In this document: piece after piece, positions 33,401-48,400 of the stretch
Numbering within the stretch: position 1 is the stretch's first letter
Layout: each line of letters opens with the position of its first letter
DNA from: Patiria pectinifera
Lineage: Eukaryota; Echinodermata; Asteroidea; Valvatida; Asterinidae
DNA length: 64,000 nt
Assembly: GCA_029964075.1 (NCBI GenBank)
Contig: CM057148.1
Span: forward strand, 29,629,916 to 29,693,915
Direction: 5' to 3'
The notes under the pieces: generated by a model
Told to the model about the DNA's origin: nothing
The model's database searches: none
The model's input: the letters and a program-made list of their open reading frames with translations, nothing else
Program-made: the position numbers and the translations under genes

Positions 33401-36400
33401 AGGTAAAGGTGGCATTTTGTCAAATTGTTCAGAGATTTGTTCAGATGTGCAGTTATTCATGTTTGCTTAAGATCATGTTTGCTTAAGAGCGCTGGCCAGT
33501 GTACGCACAGGAATTACGGTTTCTGGCCCGCCGTCGCCACCACGGTTGACTCGGATGATATGTCGCCCTCGCGTGCCCGCCTTGGGTAAATTCCCCCGCC
33601 TCGTTTACCAGATAAATCACGGCAAATGGTCTTTAAAAGCACGGTCGATTTAGTGCGGGACACAGCAACAGCGTCTCATGACTCAATTTGTCAATATCAA
33701 AGTCGTATCGGATCGTTGTATCTGTGACATGCGGTGATTTGTATAATGCTGATCAATCTTGACTCCATTTTCCACCATCGCGTTGTCTGTTGGGTTATTA
33801 ATCTTTCTTTGTTTCACAGCGTACCGGTACAACACAGGGTAACGTTTTCACTCACCAAATTTGATGTTACATTTTGTAAGTAATACATGTACATGTGCAT
33901 GTACATGGCATCAACCTACATTTTCATTCTTTGTACAGTCAGACAGTGTTTGAATATGAAAAGAAAAAGTGAACATTCTTTCTTTACGTCACTTGTGGGC
34001 CAAGAATGATGTACCTGTAATTGAACTTCAACTACAGAACAAAATGATGAGAAACCACTTTTTACAATTTACAAATGTACATATTCCCTAACCCCCTTAA
34101 GTGATAAGGAACCTTCCTCACTCTTGCAAAATCCAACATCATGTGGTTAACTCAACACCCAAACTGTTGGACTCTGATGGTGGTACATGTACATGCATGC
34201 TTGACCCCATGTACATGTAAAGCATATCGGTTTTGCACAGTACTCACACCAGCAGATTCCAAGAAAACATGCAGTTGGATTTTGAAGGGTTGAGGGTGGT
34301 TAGCAGTTAGTGTCAAATAATATATATTGCAATGTGTAATGTATGTATGATTCAGTAGTGCCAGGATGAAGGCAAGAAATTGCAAGTGATAACCATTGCT
34401 ACTAAACCGTGAACGTGGTGAACATAATTCATTAACCCTAACTCCCTAGGGGGTGTGCAAAATCGTATTGAAATTGGAGGATTCAGGACTGAACTATCAA
34501 GGATGGCAAATCATCAATACTTAAAAGTTTCTGGACAAGATAAGAATGTGAATACTGGAAATTACGAAAGCTGTTGCAAGTTACAAATGTACAAAATGTA
34601 AACACAATTTAAGAATACAAATAAATGAAAAATGAAGTCTAAGAACAGCTGATATGTACATTTAATTGAGCCTCCTAGCATTCTGCGCAAAGTTGTCATT
34701 TCAGTCAAAATCAATCAAGTGACTGTTTTTAACAAATTAAAGCTCCCAGCCTACATAAAGCAGGATTGACTGACTTTGAGTGACTGTTTATACAACTTGG
34801 ATGCTACATGTATATTTTGACTGGAGGCGATTGTTTAAGACAGATGTCCCTACAGTTGCTTGCTTTTGTACATGTTGACTGAATTTGACTAGTCACAGTG
34901 CTTGCTTGAAATGATCCGACTGTTGGTGACTAGCCTGTGTAAAAGGCATGGCAGGGGAAGAGGAGTGATTTTTTGACTGTCTGTGACTATTCAGACAGCA
35001 GGAGGATATGTACGTGTAAGTGCATTTTTTTTTTTACAAATGGATCATTTGGAAATGAACTATTCAGGTGTACACATACATGTACGTACATTGTACACTG
35101 AAGAAATGTAGGGGAAAAACAATAGAACTTTCATATATTTGAATTAGAAAAATGCTCATAGGCCTAATACGGGCGATTCCCAATAGTGCGCCTCCAAGAG
35201 TTTGCAACGCGTTGGCCAATCACAATGCGCAAAATCTGTCGACCCAATGCGCGTTTGGAAAAGGTCGACTGATTTCGCGCATTGTGATTGGCCAACGCGT
35301 TGCAAACTCTTGGAGGCGCACTATTGGGAATCGCCCGTATTGGTTGATGATCAAATTGTTGAATTTACAATGTACATGCGTTTGACACGGCCGTATTTAT
35401 TTTCTCCCTGCTCATCCCTGGTACACAAAGCTCTGTTTCAGGGCACCGGCTTGTTGGACCCAATGAATCATTATTCATAACAGGCCTCACCGATGTGCAG
35501 CAAGGATGATTTATCGTTGACATACGGGCACTCGGTGATGTTTGAAGTAGCAGGCTGGAATGTTGACCAGATTAGAAACCATCTCCATACAGCGCTCTCA
35601 ATACAAGAATTATCATTCGCTGTGAAGTGGCTGTTTTCATTTCTGTCATGTCTCTGGGAGTTGGAACGGGGAATGGGGATTTCCTTTGTGTTATTACAAC
35701 CATGGAGGAAGGAATAGACAGTGTACAAGGGGGAGCTGTTATGATGATGGCCTAATTTTCCCCAAGATTTTTGAAATATATTGGGCCTAATTATTAGTTA
35801 TGGGATTAAAATCTGGATATTTTGAAATTCAGGTTGAATTCTACTATTTGGTTTGCTTTTTTGGAACCGGTTTGAAACCAACCTTAAAAAAAATCTGGCC
35901 TTTCATTTTTTTAGACACAAGCTACCGGTACTTTCTAGTAAATAACTTGCACATCCCCCAATTTGCTCAATACATGTAGTCTCAGATTGTAACCACATTC
36001 ACTCAGTTGTCTTCTTGTTTGGACTGATCAGAGAATTCTTACCCATGAATGTTTTCAACACGACAGTTTCAGAATCCGGAGTGTTTTCCTAAAGGCCCAG
36101 TGGTCATTGACTCACACAAACTATACCCAGTCATTGTGTTTGCATGTGCAGGTGCTTCACTAGTCACTTTTTTGCTGGCATGACTGTGATGATGTAAGCT
36201 GGATGGGAACTTCTGGTAAAATCGGATTTATAATCATTATTGGGTTTGAAAACAAAATAGGATTGCGAAATCTTCGTTTGTGTAAGTCGAGGACACACAC
36301 ATGCAACATCATCGGTGAATCGGGGACAGGAACCAAATTGAGGACAACCTTGATTAGAAAATGTGTACAGTACAAAACCAATGAGAGCTGTTGCAAAAAA

Positions 36401-39400
36401 AGTTAAAGTACATACAAAAACAAAGGAAAAGGGAAGAGGAACAAAAGAAAATCCTCGATTTACACCATAAACAAACGTGCTGCCGTGTTTGTGTTAATTA
36501 GTGGGGTATGGAGGGGGGGGGGGGGAGAGACACATGCCCCCCTCCCCCCCCCCCCCCACTTTTGAGAAGCAATGATCGCCCATGCTGTTAATCTTGCATC
36601 ATGCCCAGAATTAATCAGTCCATCGTGCGTACCATATGCAGACTCTAGATTGAGACTCCTAATAGGGGCCCATGGGACTAAAGCTTGCAAGTGGTGATGC
36701 GTTGTGTAGCGGCCATATTGAGCAAAAAGACAGTTGTTTTGCCAGATGATTGATAATTATTTGATTGCAGGCTGTCAACAAAGATAATTGTAAGTCATCA
36801 ACGTGTGTTCATTTCCTTGCAAACATATGGTGGCCACATAATTCATTCTTTCCCATTTCACTGCGATCGCCATTTCTGGGAGAGAAATTGGAACATCCAA
36901 CTACCGGTACTCGTAGTACTGGTTAAGCCCCAGTCATACATGTACATGTACATTCACGGTTGGAGCTACATGTACATGTACGAATATCCATGTTTTACCA
37001 AGAATCAATCGATCAATTCCAAACCATGAAGATCTGTAGCTCCAGTCCCCCCACTTTTTAAGTGTGTGGGGGGGGGGGGGGGGGTGGGGGGATATCATAA
37101 CGTTTGTTCCCCCCCCCCCACTTTTTTCGTCCGCCTCAAAAAAAATGTAGCCTACATACACGTATGATTCTATACTCTCTGAATAGCTTATTCAATTATT
37201 CCAAACTTAGAAATGATGTTTAGATTATGATGTTTTACTCAAAACGTGTTTAAGTGGTCAGAAATTGCCTCGGCTCGCACCAAAGAGCGCTTAGAATCCA
37301 ACATTTTTTTAATGCCCCCCCCCCTTGTGAAAAGTGATTGACGCCCTTGACCAGCTTCAATAGATTTGCATAGTCGTTTTTAAAATTTCATGTCGGCTGT
37401 CGTCCACAATGTCACTTGCCTTTTGTACACACTATAATGACATCATTATGATGTGTATACGTACATGTATCCTGATGACCAATTCTCTAAGTATCAGTTC
37501 AAGTCTATTTTAGGATTGGTTCGTGACTAAATTTTAAGGGAGGCAGTTGGCGGCTACAATCATTTCCTGTGTTTTTTTATGACTTGTCAATTAAATTAAA
37601 TTCAATTTCATTTCCTGTAATTAAAAGGACCATGAAATTTATTATTTTTTAATGCAAATCCTTGAGAGTGCATCTTTGTGTCTCATTGAACTATTTTTTA
37701 ATTATCATTTTGCCATTTTCAAGGGTGTTTTGGTTCCCTTTTTTGGTTTTATGCTGATACAAATTTGCATATTCATGAGCAAAAGTGTGATCAGTCAGAA
37801 ATGTCAATGTTACAGATACGGTATTTCAGCACCAAAAGTTGTCAACAAAATATAAAGCACTTTGAAATGTTCTTTTCTTTGGTGATGCATTGTATATACA
37901 TGTATATCGATAATCAATACCATGGGCCTACAAACTGTACATGGCAGGCAATGAGCAAACCTTTCTCACAAATTTTGTTTTCAATGAAGAAATGTTTGGG
38001 TTCACAATTTAAACAGAAAAATCTTCAAATCTTCCTGAAATGACATCACATCAGCAACAGTGCCCTTAGTTGTCCGAAAAAGCTTGGACAATTTTAAATG
38101 TTTAAAGAAGTTCACTTTTCAATAAAATTAACCAAAAAGGGGTGTCAAATAGTTTTCATACATTTAAGATCAGTAGATATTTGCACGAGATGTACGGTAT
38201 TCCTAGTAAAAATTCATCTCATACATGGACCATTTAAAGATGGACGACTCCTGGCTTATTTGTAGTTTAAGTTTCACTTTGACTAAAAGATTGTTTTTAT
38301 CAACTGCTTTATTTTCCTTGCAACTCAATTTTGAATGAAACATCAAACAAACAAAAAATCAACTAAATTTTTAGTTACATGTATTAAATTAATTCTTTAA
38401 ACACTCAAACTGTTTACAGGGCTCCAAAAATTGAATTAATTTGAGCAGTCGACAGGTGCTGTGTCCACTGTACAGTTTCATTGTCATAATTGTCTTGGTC
38501 TGTTGATCATTAGGGCCTAACCCTGTGGGTATTGTGATTTTCTTCCACATATTTTGATCATTATTTAATGATTTTGTTTAAAAAGTCTGAAACCTTGTAA
38601 GATGTAGCTTGATAAGTATAGACATGATAGATGTTGTTCTTTTCCCTTTCGTGTGGCCCTTTCGTAGGATGTACATGCTACAGGTAGTACGCAGTCTGGT
38701 TCCCAGAGTGCACTAAAGCTTTGTTGGGACGGGGGCCGTCAAAAGGTCCGATAGTCTGAAGGTCCGATAGTCCGAGGGTTCTTTAGTCCGAAGGTTCGAT
38801 AGTCCAAATGCACAGAATTCAAGAGGGGATTTGTCCAAAAATGAAATGAGGTTCGTTAATCCGAACATTTGATGCAATAGTCCAAAGGTTCATTGATTCG
38901 AAGGTTCATTAGTCCTAAGCTTCATTTATCCGAAGGTTCGGTAGTCGGAATTTAGAATAAGGTTAATCAGTCCGAAGGTTCAGTAGTCAGAAATGAAAAT
39001 AAGGTTTAATAGTCCGAAGCTCACAAGTGACAGTCAGTCTCTCAGTCAGTCAGTCAGTCAAAAAGTCAGAGGACTTACACTCTCCAACTATGCAGCATTG
39101 AAATGCACAACATATACATTGTATAAATACATGTACATTGTGCTACATGTGTAGTCAGTCTTAAACAGTGAACTCTATTCCCAACTTAATATCCCAGTGA
39201 AGAGAGCAAATTTTGTGTTCTAATTTTGCTAATAAATTACTTATACCCAAAAACCCGATATTGGCTTCCTCCCATTAGAAACAAAAATGCTTTGAGGAGT
39301 AATAAAATGGTGGAACAAAATCATTGGAAACATACTTGGAAACGACTTTTATGCTTTTGCCATAAGGGTTTTTATGAGTGAGGTTGAGTGCCGGGCTGTC

Positions 39401-42400
39401 AATAAAAGCCGCCTCCATCGGTATCAGCAGCCAGTCCCTAACCGGTTTTGAAAACAAACATCACGTTTATAACTGCTCTGGCCATCACAATACCCCCTTA
39501 ATGAAATCTGTCCGCGACAAGACCAAAATGCAGTCAGGGATAATGAATTTGTTTTGGAAATGACGGTGCAACCGGAAGCTTAAAAAACGAATACTCCACT
39601 AATCTGGCTACATGTACAGAGGAAGGTCGCTGACATCATTTGAGCCTTACCTGTTGGATATTATCCCCAGTTTCTGATTGCTAACTGGTCATGCGTACAG
39701 CATGTTTGCTGGGAAGACTGCCTCTTCAAATTCACCGAGAGAGCAAGGTCAATAGACTGTGAAAGACATGCAATGACCCAATGTTGAAATTACCATGCCT
39801 TAATCACTGTACAGGGTGAGTAAAAAAGATGTCCCTTTGGATAAGTTTTTGTCTCGCACAAAAACGGAAAGGTTACCAGTTTTTTTCTCTTCAGCCAACA
39901 TATTAGGGGAGTCAGGTTGGCGTAGCGGTACTTTCCTTGCCTTCCACTGCTGTGACCCGGCTTGCCTCCCCCCTTCTCCAAGTTTTGTCCTTCCCCCCCC
40001 CGTTTGCCCCCCCCCCCCCCCCAGTTTTCCCCGAACACTTCATCTACAAGTACATGTAGATTAGTTATGTTTATTTTTTCGCTGTGTTAGCTTCATAAAA
40101 TTTGGGCCAATGAAAGCATTCAAACATTGGTACTTAGGACAAAACACGCCACACATGCATTTATACAGCCGTAGATAGTGTGTAGCCAACGTCTTTGTAC
40201 ATTTGTTATAAATACATACACCATTCTGCCCCCCCCCCCAAAAAAGGTTCGAGTCTGGCGCCGCCAGTGATCATCGGATCCAATTTGTGAACCATGTTTT
40301 CTTTCATGACTTATGAGTGCGTATTTGTAATGCCTCTCCGCCTCCACACCGCCTCCAATGTACATGTATCGTATTATCATTACCAGAGACCTTGACAGAG
40401 CAACGGTTGCCTTGCTCTCTGTCAGCGCCGATCTCACACATGACATCACCCCTGATTGAATTGTCAAATATTGCCGCCAAGGTCCCAGCAATTAAATCCT
40501 AGGCGGGGAGAGTGACTCATTGCCTTTCTAACGGCGATGTTTGAGGAAGTATTAGTCGCAAAGGAGAAGTAATTAATTATATTTGTATTTGAAAGCCGGA
40601 GATGGTTTATGATGACAAGAATCAGAGGGTTTGAGATCACTCAATCTGAACCCTAAAATGTGTGCATGTGTACATTCACAATCAAGGCCAGTAAACAATT
40701 TCAGGTTTTAACCATTGTTCTTAAATACCGGTACCAAAGACATTTACCTATTCCTATTGGTCGAGAGCCCGTCACGTGGCCGGTCTTAAACAGATGATAA
40801 AGACGAGCTGGCTGGTCTTAAACACTTTTCCAGTGTTACATGCAATTTGGACTCCGATGAAATCTGGTGCCTTTCACCGTTTTATTGGTCATGTTGGTTA
40901 AACATTCATTTGAACATTTATGAATGGGAATAAATGTGTGCTTGGCCAGTATTAAACACTATGTTTAAGACCGATGGGAGTCTGGATGCGTAACCTCACC
41001 TTTGGCTCAGGTAATTATCAGCATATTCAGACTTCAAGCGGTCTTAAATATAGTGTTTAAAGCTGGCCAAGTACACATTCCCTTATTAAAGCTAATGATA
41101 CACCCACCACATGATAATATGAAAGGTCATATAATGATGTAAATACCAGGAAAAACATGATGCACAATATTCCCTGTAGATTGTTGTCGTGATTTCCGGA
41201 ATGCCTCATCATCTTTTCCCATGATTTTTGGCATTGTAAATTTAAGAAGCCGAATTTGTTTTTTTTTTCTTTTATCTTTAGGTATGATGAAGAAGTTGTG
41301 ATACCCATTGTTGAGAACACTCCATTCGAGGCTGACCTCAAAGTGAGTTTACAAACCCTGAAAAATGCAACCCTAACACTGCCTAAAGCATTTGCCTTTT
41401 ATTCAAAAATGTGGTCGGTGAATTTTTATGTTTTGGATATCAGATTTACATGTAAGTTGAGAGCTCTTTCTTTTAACTTCTGAAAAAAAATCATGAAAAC
41501 AGTACATTGGGTTACTGAGAAAATGCCAATTTCAAAATGTATGTTACACAACTCCTTTTTGGGCCATTCCAATGGCATTACCATGGATAAATATACGCTG
41601 TACCTACATTGTATTTGTACATGAAATGCATGAAGCGTATTGTGTCCTAATCCTTACAAACAACACGGCACACATTTTTGTTGGTTTGAAATTGTTTTGT
41701 CAGTAAAAAAAATGTTTTTCTGCCAGGCAAAATCATGTGTCTGTCAGGCAGTATGCTGCAACGAATAGCGCCACCTGTTGTCCAGAAAAAAGTGTCCAAA
41801 AACTCCAAGGTTTCCTTACACACTTTTTGATTTTGTGGCCGTGTAATTACTTTAAGTAGAGTTGGTCATTTGCAGCTATGGCAGCTATCCAAAAAGTAAC
41901 TGGCCAAATTATTGTTGAAAAGCTTAATTGGTTTGAAGATAGTAGTGACTACAAACTCCCTGTGAAATTAGTCCTTCTGGCATGCTGTCATTTTGAAGAA
42001 AACAATAAAAGAAGGTCTTTTCCTAAGATGCCTCAAGTGATGCATTTTTGCAAATTTCCATTAGATTGGTTTGTAATTCGGCAAATCAGTTAATGGGTGC
42101 GCGCAGGCATTGACAAGACACACAGCGCGTGCATAGTTGCTATTATTCGTCGGTTTAGTGCGTGACTTGGGTAGCTGTAATCGGCTGAATGAGAACGTGT
42201 CCCTGATGCTGATTTCAGGGGCAATTCAAAACAGGACTGAGCAACTTCTGAATTGAAATTGAGATCCTAGAATATTGCTTTCTCAGAATATACAGCATCC
42301 ACTAAGCTAAAACCTCATCAGGTTAGTTTTTGAGCACTTTTGTTGCTTCAAATGAAAAAAATGCACAAATGCCAAAATTATCTACATTGTACATTGTACC

Positions 42401-45400
42401 CTACCTTTAACCAGGGAAAAACATTCATATACCCGGTACATGTAGTTCCCTTCAAGCACGGAACGTCTGTCGAAAAATTTGTTGTTTCACTTCCCCTTCT
42501 AGAATCGGTCTGACGATGATAGTTTTCAAGCTTTAACTGTCATTTTCAATGAAACTCAAGTTTTAAAACTGCCAATTTCAAGTTAGATAATTTGATAGGG
42601 CAGTGACTGCATGGTCTACATTGTATGCTCAGGTAGATCCAGACCCTAATTTCATGGCTCAGTGCTGGCACTAGACCTATTTCATGGATGTGCCAAATCG
42701 TGAGCAGAACATGCCAGCAGTAGCAGAAAACTCCAGGCTACAGTTCACAAATTTCACGGGTTAACAAGGAATTCTTCGGCTAATGTGCATGCGTACATGT
42801 ACCGTACATCCAATAACTCAGGATTTGGTGCTTACAGGGTTAGCACAGAATTTTTTTTTTGCTAGGGCCGTTAGCACAGAATGGTGATCGTAAGCGCGGA
42901 ATTTTTGGGTAAGCAGTCGAGCCATGAAATTGGGCCCTGGACTGAGAGACCTGAAATTACATGTAAATACAGCGTACCTGTACGTGTACTTTATGGACTT
43001 CATTGAACCTAAAAACATTTTGGTGCCAGGGCATCAACCCAAGACTTGACTTCTTATACTTGTTTAAAGCACAGATTTTTAAACAAGATGTTTTCTGGTA
43101 TGGGCCTTGAAATTGAGCCAACGATGTGTACACTTGTATCTGAAGTCAAACCGAGTGGCAATAACATTGGGTATACATGTACGTAGGATGAGCTACATAA
43201 CAATGTATACATGCGCACGTACAGGTACAGTTATGACAGGCTCACCGTTGATCGTTAGAGGTGCCAAATTTTTGAACATTTCTCCTTCATCAGGGCTGAG
43301 AGGCAACTGCGGCATCTTGCTGGAACACGGTGAATTCAGGACCCGGCAGTTGCCTCCCAGCCAATGAAGGACAAGAACAGATGTCCGAAAATTTAGCGCC
43401 TCTAACGATTAACATGAGCTCTGTATTCTGTATATTGGAAACACACATGTACATGTACATACTCAAATTTATATCCTTGTGGAGACATGGCTTTGTTCTC
43501 GTGTACAAAATCGCGAGAGGGTCGAAAGCTTTTTTCAAACTTATGAAACTACTGACCGGAAAAAGGAACAATTTCCCGCACGGCAAATTTGTCGACCATC
43601 TCTCACAAAGCACTGGGAAAAATGAACTCTCTGTGGCAAACTCTTGGTGGCGCACTGCATTGTGAATCGCCCGAATTATGTAACATGTACTGGTACATGT
43701 ACAGACACTTTCAAATTTTGAAAGATTGCAAATTCATCCTATTCAAGTGAACATCCAAGTGAAAAAAAAGGGACAATAATTTAGAGTGAAGCTCCTTCAG
43801 TTAAATCATATCAAGCATGTCAAGTTTTTAACTTGATTTTCCACTTGAATGATCTTCGTTTTCAAAGTACAAGTATTTCAATCGACATTTTGGGTGATTT
43901 TGATTCTAAATTGTTTGGTCCGCAGTTTAGTGGGGCAGATAGGGGAAATACATTGTATTTTGGGGGAATTGTGCCTTTGATGATACAAGCATGGAGTTTG
44001 GCACACAGTCAGAGTATGTCATGAGAAAGATATTCAGCTATATAGGGCAAATGTAGGGCCATCACAGATTTGTCCTTTGAAAAAATACAGGTAGAATAAC
44101 AAGCAATTTTTAAAATTTTCAGAATGGCTGCCACTGCTTGTTATTCTACATGTACCTATGTTTTTCGAAGGACTTGTATCATCAAAGGCACAATCCCATC
44201 ACCTGTCTGCCATACTAGTTTCACTCTTTTTGAAATTAGAGAGTACAGTCTAAAGCTGTTTGTGCTGGTCCCAGAGGGCTAACCTCGTGGCCTCATTGTA
44301 CCCATCTCACAGACTGAATGCAAGCCACAAGTTCACTGACTCACTGTACATTGTACCGGTATGACGGGCACGGCTGTTTAACATGCAGTGTGGCATTACA
44401 GAGCACGTGTTGTAACCGGTGTCCGCCCGATAGTCCGAAAGCTCGATAGTCCGAGGTTCTTTAGTCCGAAGGTTCGATAGTCCGAATGCACAAAATTCCC
44501 ATTAGAGGGGGTTCGTCCAAAAATGAAATAAGTTTCGTTAATCCGAACATTTGAAGCAATAGTCCAAAGGTTCATTAGTCCGAAGGTTCATTAGTCCGAG
44601 GGTTCGGTAGTCCAAATTTCGAATAGTCCGAAACGAAAATAAGGTTCACAAGTCCGAAAGGTTCATTATTCCGAATTGAAAATAAGGTCCGATAGTCAGA
44701 ATCGATAATTAGGTCCAATAGTCCGAATTGACATTAAGGTCCTAGTGTCGATTCGGACTATCGAACCTTTTGTCCATTCGGACTATCAAACCCTATTGTC
44801 GATTCGGACTATCGAACCTTCGGACTATTTAACCTTCTGTTTTAGGACTAATGGGCTATTCGGACTATCGAACCTTCAGACTACCGAACCTTCTGACTAT
44901 TGAACCTTTGGACTAACAAACCTTTGGACTAATGACCCTTCGGACTAAAGAACTTTCGGACTAAAGATCTTTCGGACTATCGAACCTTCGGACTAACAAA
45001 CCTTTGGACTAATGACCCTTCGGACTAAAGAACTTTCGGACTATCGAAACTTCGGACTATCGGACTGTAACCGTTGTAACCTGTATACAAAGTGGGCAGA
45101 GCCAAAAGGACCAGTCTATTGAATAGAATCTGCATGCACTCTAGGACCAGCTTTACTAGAGCTCTCTGTGACCAACCTTCCTGGGCTTGCCTTGTCTTGA
45201 TTGGTTGTTTCTGTTCTGAAGGATCCGATGGCTGCAGCAATGGAGGAATACCCGGATACCTGTGCAGTGCTGGTTCGTCGCCATGGCATCTACGTGTGGG
45301 GAGAAACCTGGCAAAAAGCCAAGGCTATGTAAGTAACATCATTAATTATACACATTCGTATATTGATACGAAGGAACAATATATGGGTAACTACATACAT

Positions 45401-48400
45401 ACCAAGAAATAGACCTAAATGTACCAATTTAATGAGAAAAACCTGATCGAACTGAAAAAAGAACTGGTACTAAAAACCCTGTAAACGTATTTGCCAGACG
45501 GATTGGAAGAAAACAATAAATGTAGTTAGTTAAAATAAAGTGTGCCCATTGGCACATTTTTTTTTCACCGTCCACTGGGATCTTGACGTCATGAAATTTC
45601 CTGAAAGTTAATAATGTCCCAAATTCTGATTCAGAGATTGTGCACAATAGGGTGCAATACGTATAAAAAAAATATGGGCAGAAACCTGAGCAATGGAATC
45701 CACCTAAGGAAACCCCAAAATTGTGCTTACAATATTAATGTACGCTTTTTCTGTTTTCTCAAAATGTATTGCATGTACATGTATACATGTAGTATCAACC
45801 ATGTCAACTGAGTTAAAATTGGTTATGTTCCCTTATTAAGATCTTAAAGGGAAAATACAACATTTGCAAACATCAAAAAATAAAACTATCAAATCATTTT
45901 GAAATTCCTTGCTGGACTGTTAGTGAATGACAGTGTCAAGCATCCTGTAAAATCATGGCACCTGGTATACTGTCATTTTCAAGAAAAGTGGTATTTTTGT
46001 ATCAATTTCCAACGCTGATCGGAAAAACTGGCTTTTTTCTAATACTGGCCCCAGTCGACCATCACAGTTTGTTTGCAATTGATTACACACCTATGAACAG
46101 GTACAAGCCAGCTAGTCTGGTTCCCTTACCTTACAATTCCCCAATATATGTACACTGCTCCGTTTCTTCTTAAATGGTGTCAGGGAAGCAGACTACAGGA
46201 AAACGATTGTTTTTCTTGGTTTTTATAGCATTTTCGAACCCAAAACCTCAAAAAAGTCAGTGTAACTATATTTGCTATACATGTATATTTCCAACCCCCC
46301 AATTCCATCCATTTCTGAAAATTACAGCAAAAGCAAATGATGTATATTCCCTTTAAACAGTTGGGGTTGCTTCCAATGAAAAAATGCACAAAAAGTAAAT
46401 GATCCTACATGGATGTACGCATGGGTTATTCTATAAATTAGGGGTACAAAGTGGGACATTGCATTAAAAGGGCTCAACAAGTTTAAGTTATTTTAATTAT
46501 GGTCAATCTTGCTTTTCATAATAATACTTCCATCAGGATGGTAAAGTGCAAGCCTTTTCAGCAGAAAGGAGATCCTTTTAAAGCAACTTCATGTCATCTG
46601 GAATATTAAAAACACTAGGCTTTACATGTAACTGGGACACCACAGGACACCATGTTACGAGTGAAATTACATGTATTTCAATATTACAAATGGTCATATA
46701 TTTTTTGTTTCTTAGCATTGCTGTCTTGTTGTTTTCTTATCCTTTTATTTAATGGACATAATTTGTAAAATAGCAAGGAAAAGTAAACAATTTGACCATG
46801 AACACGATGAAAGACACTTCACACAGCAGAATTGGTTCACACCTAACAGGGACACGGGGACACCAAATGTTACATGTGAAACCATAATATTGGGGAGCAC
46901 CATTTCACATCTTCACACATTTATTTCTTTAAGAATTGTATCTCATGTTGAAATTGAGTCGGTACATCCGTAATTTTGACCTAAAATGGCATAGTATACA
47001 TGTACATACATGTACCTTTTGTAAGGTGGCGAAAATGTAAATTTTTTGAGACTGTAATTTTTGTCCCACTTTTAGCCAAAAACATGAGAATTTTCGGCCT
47101 ATTTTTAATCAAAACAGGAAGTAAATGGGATCAAGATAACAAATTTGTAGGTTTTATCAATGCAACTTTTATTGGAGTTTGTTACACATAAAGTATCATT
47201 AACTTTAATACATTTCCTATTTAGTTATAAAACAAAAAAGACACATTTTCCTATTGGACACCTAATTTATAGAGTGACCCATGTACACTGTACCTTAAAT
47301 GATCCTAAATAGGATTTTTCTTAGGCACACATTTTGTGCAACTTTCTACTCCTTTTGTTAGTGCATGAAAACTACATGTATTTGACATTCCTCTTTGGTT
47401 AACTTCAATGAAAAGTGCACTTCTTTAAACATTTAAAAATGTTCACTGTTTTTCCGGGCAACTGAGGGCACTGTTGCTGTGATGTCATAATCAGGAAGAC
47501 ACTGTTCAGGGGTTTTCTGTTCAAATTGTGAACCGAAAAGTTTGCTCATTGAAAACATTTATGAGAAAAGTTTGCTCATTGGCATACTGCCGCGTACTGA
47601 CACAACAACATATCACCAAAGAAAAGAAAATTTAGGACAACAAAATACAGAATTCTGCCAACTTTTTGTGCTGAAATAGCTGTTACATTGAGGTTTCTGC
47701 CTGAAATGACGTTTTTGCTCATGAATATGGAAATTTCATTGGCATAAAAAAAGGCACCAAAATTTCCTTGAAAATGGCAAAACGAATATTGAAAATAAGG
47801 TTAAATGGGACACACAGGTGCATTTTCAAGGATTGCATTAAAAAATGACATTGCAAGATGTTGCCAGTTCAACAATAAGTAAGATTTGAGGCTTTGCATG
47901 GTGGAGATACTAAATAATGAAAGGTTTGCGGAAACACTATGTGTGAATAATTTCTCAACAAGGAGAATGGTTCACTCTCCTGAAGACGGTCACAGCATAC
48001 TGACCGGAACGTCGAGTTTATACCTACATGTATGGTTCTTTTCAGAACCATTCTCCTAGTTGAGAAATTATTCGCACATGGTGTTTCCGCAAACCTTTCA
48101 TTACTTACTTCAACAATAGGCAGAATTTTAGCCAACTGAAGGCTGCCCATACAAAGTAGTGTTACTCTTAATTCTTTTTTTTTTAGTCTAACTTTTTTAA
48201 ATAAGGAAAAGTGTGCATTGGTCCCATATCCAGGATATCCTGGGCACTAGCTGACTAGGATCGCACATCCAGGTTTATTCCTGGCTCTGTATATACTCAA
48301 AATAAATCTGATCTAGAAGTCAACCATGTCAAGTGTCGTGAAAGTGATAAAAGCAGAAACAATTGATCCAAGGTGAACGCTTACCCAGCAATCGTTATTT

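Noticed and set aside
43290-43665. Overlapping open frames of 121 (minus) and 111 (plus) residues
   Set aside because: They are by-products of the foldback at 43245-43413, whose palindromy opens frames on both strands.
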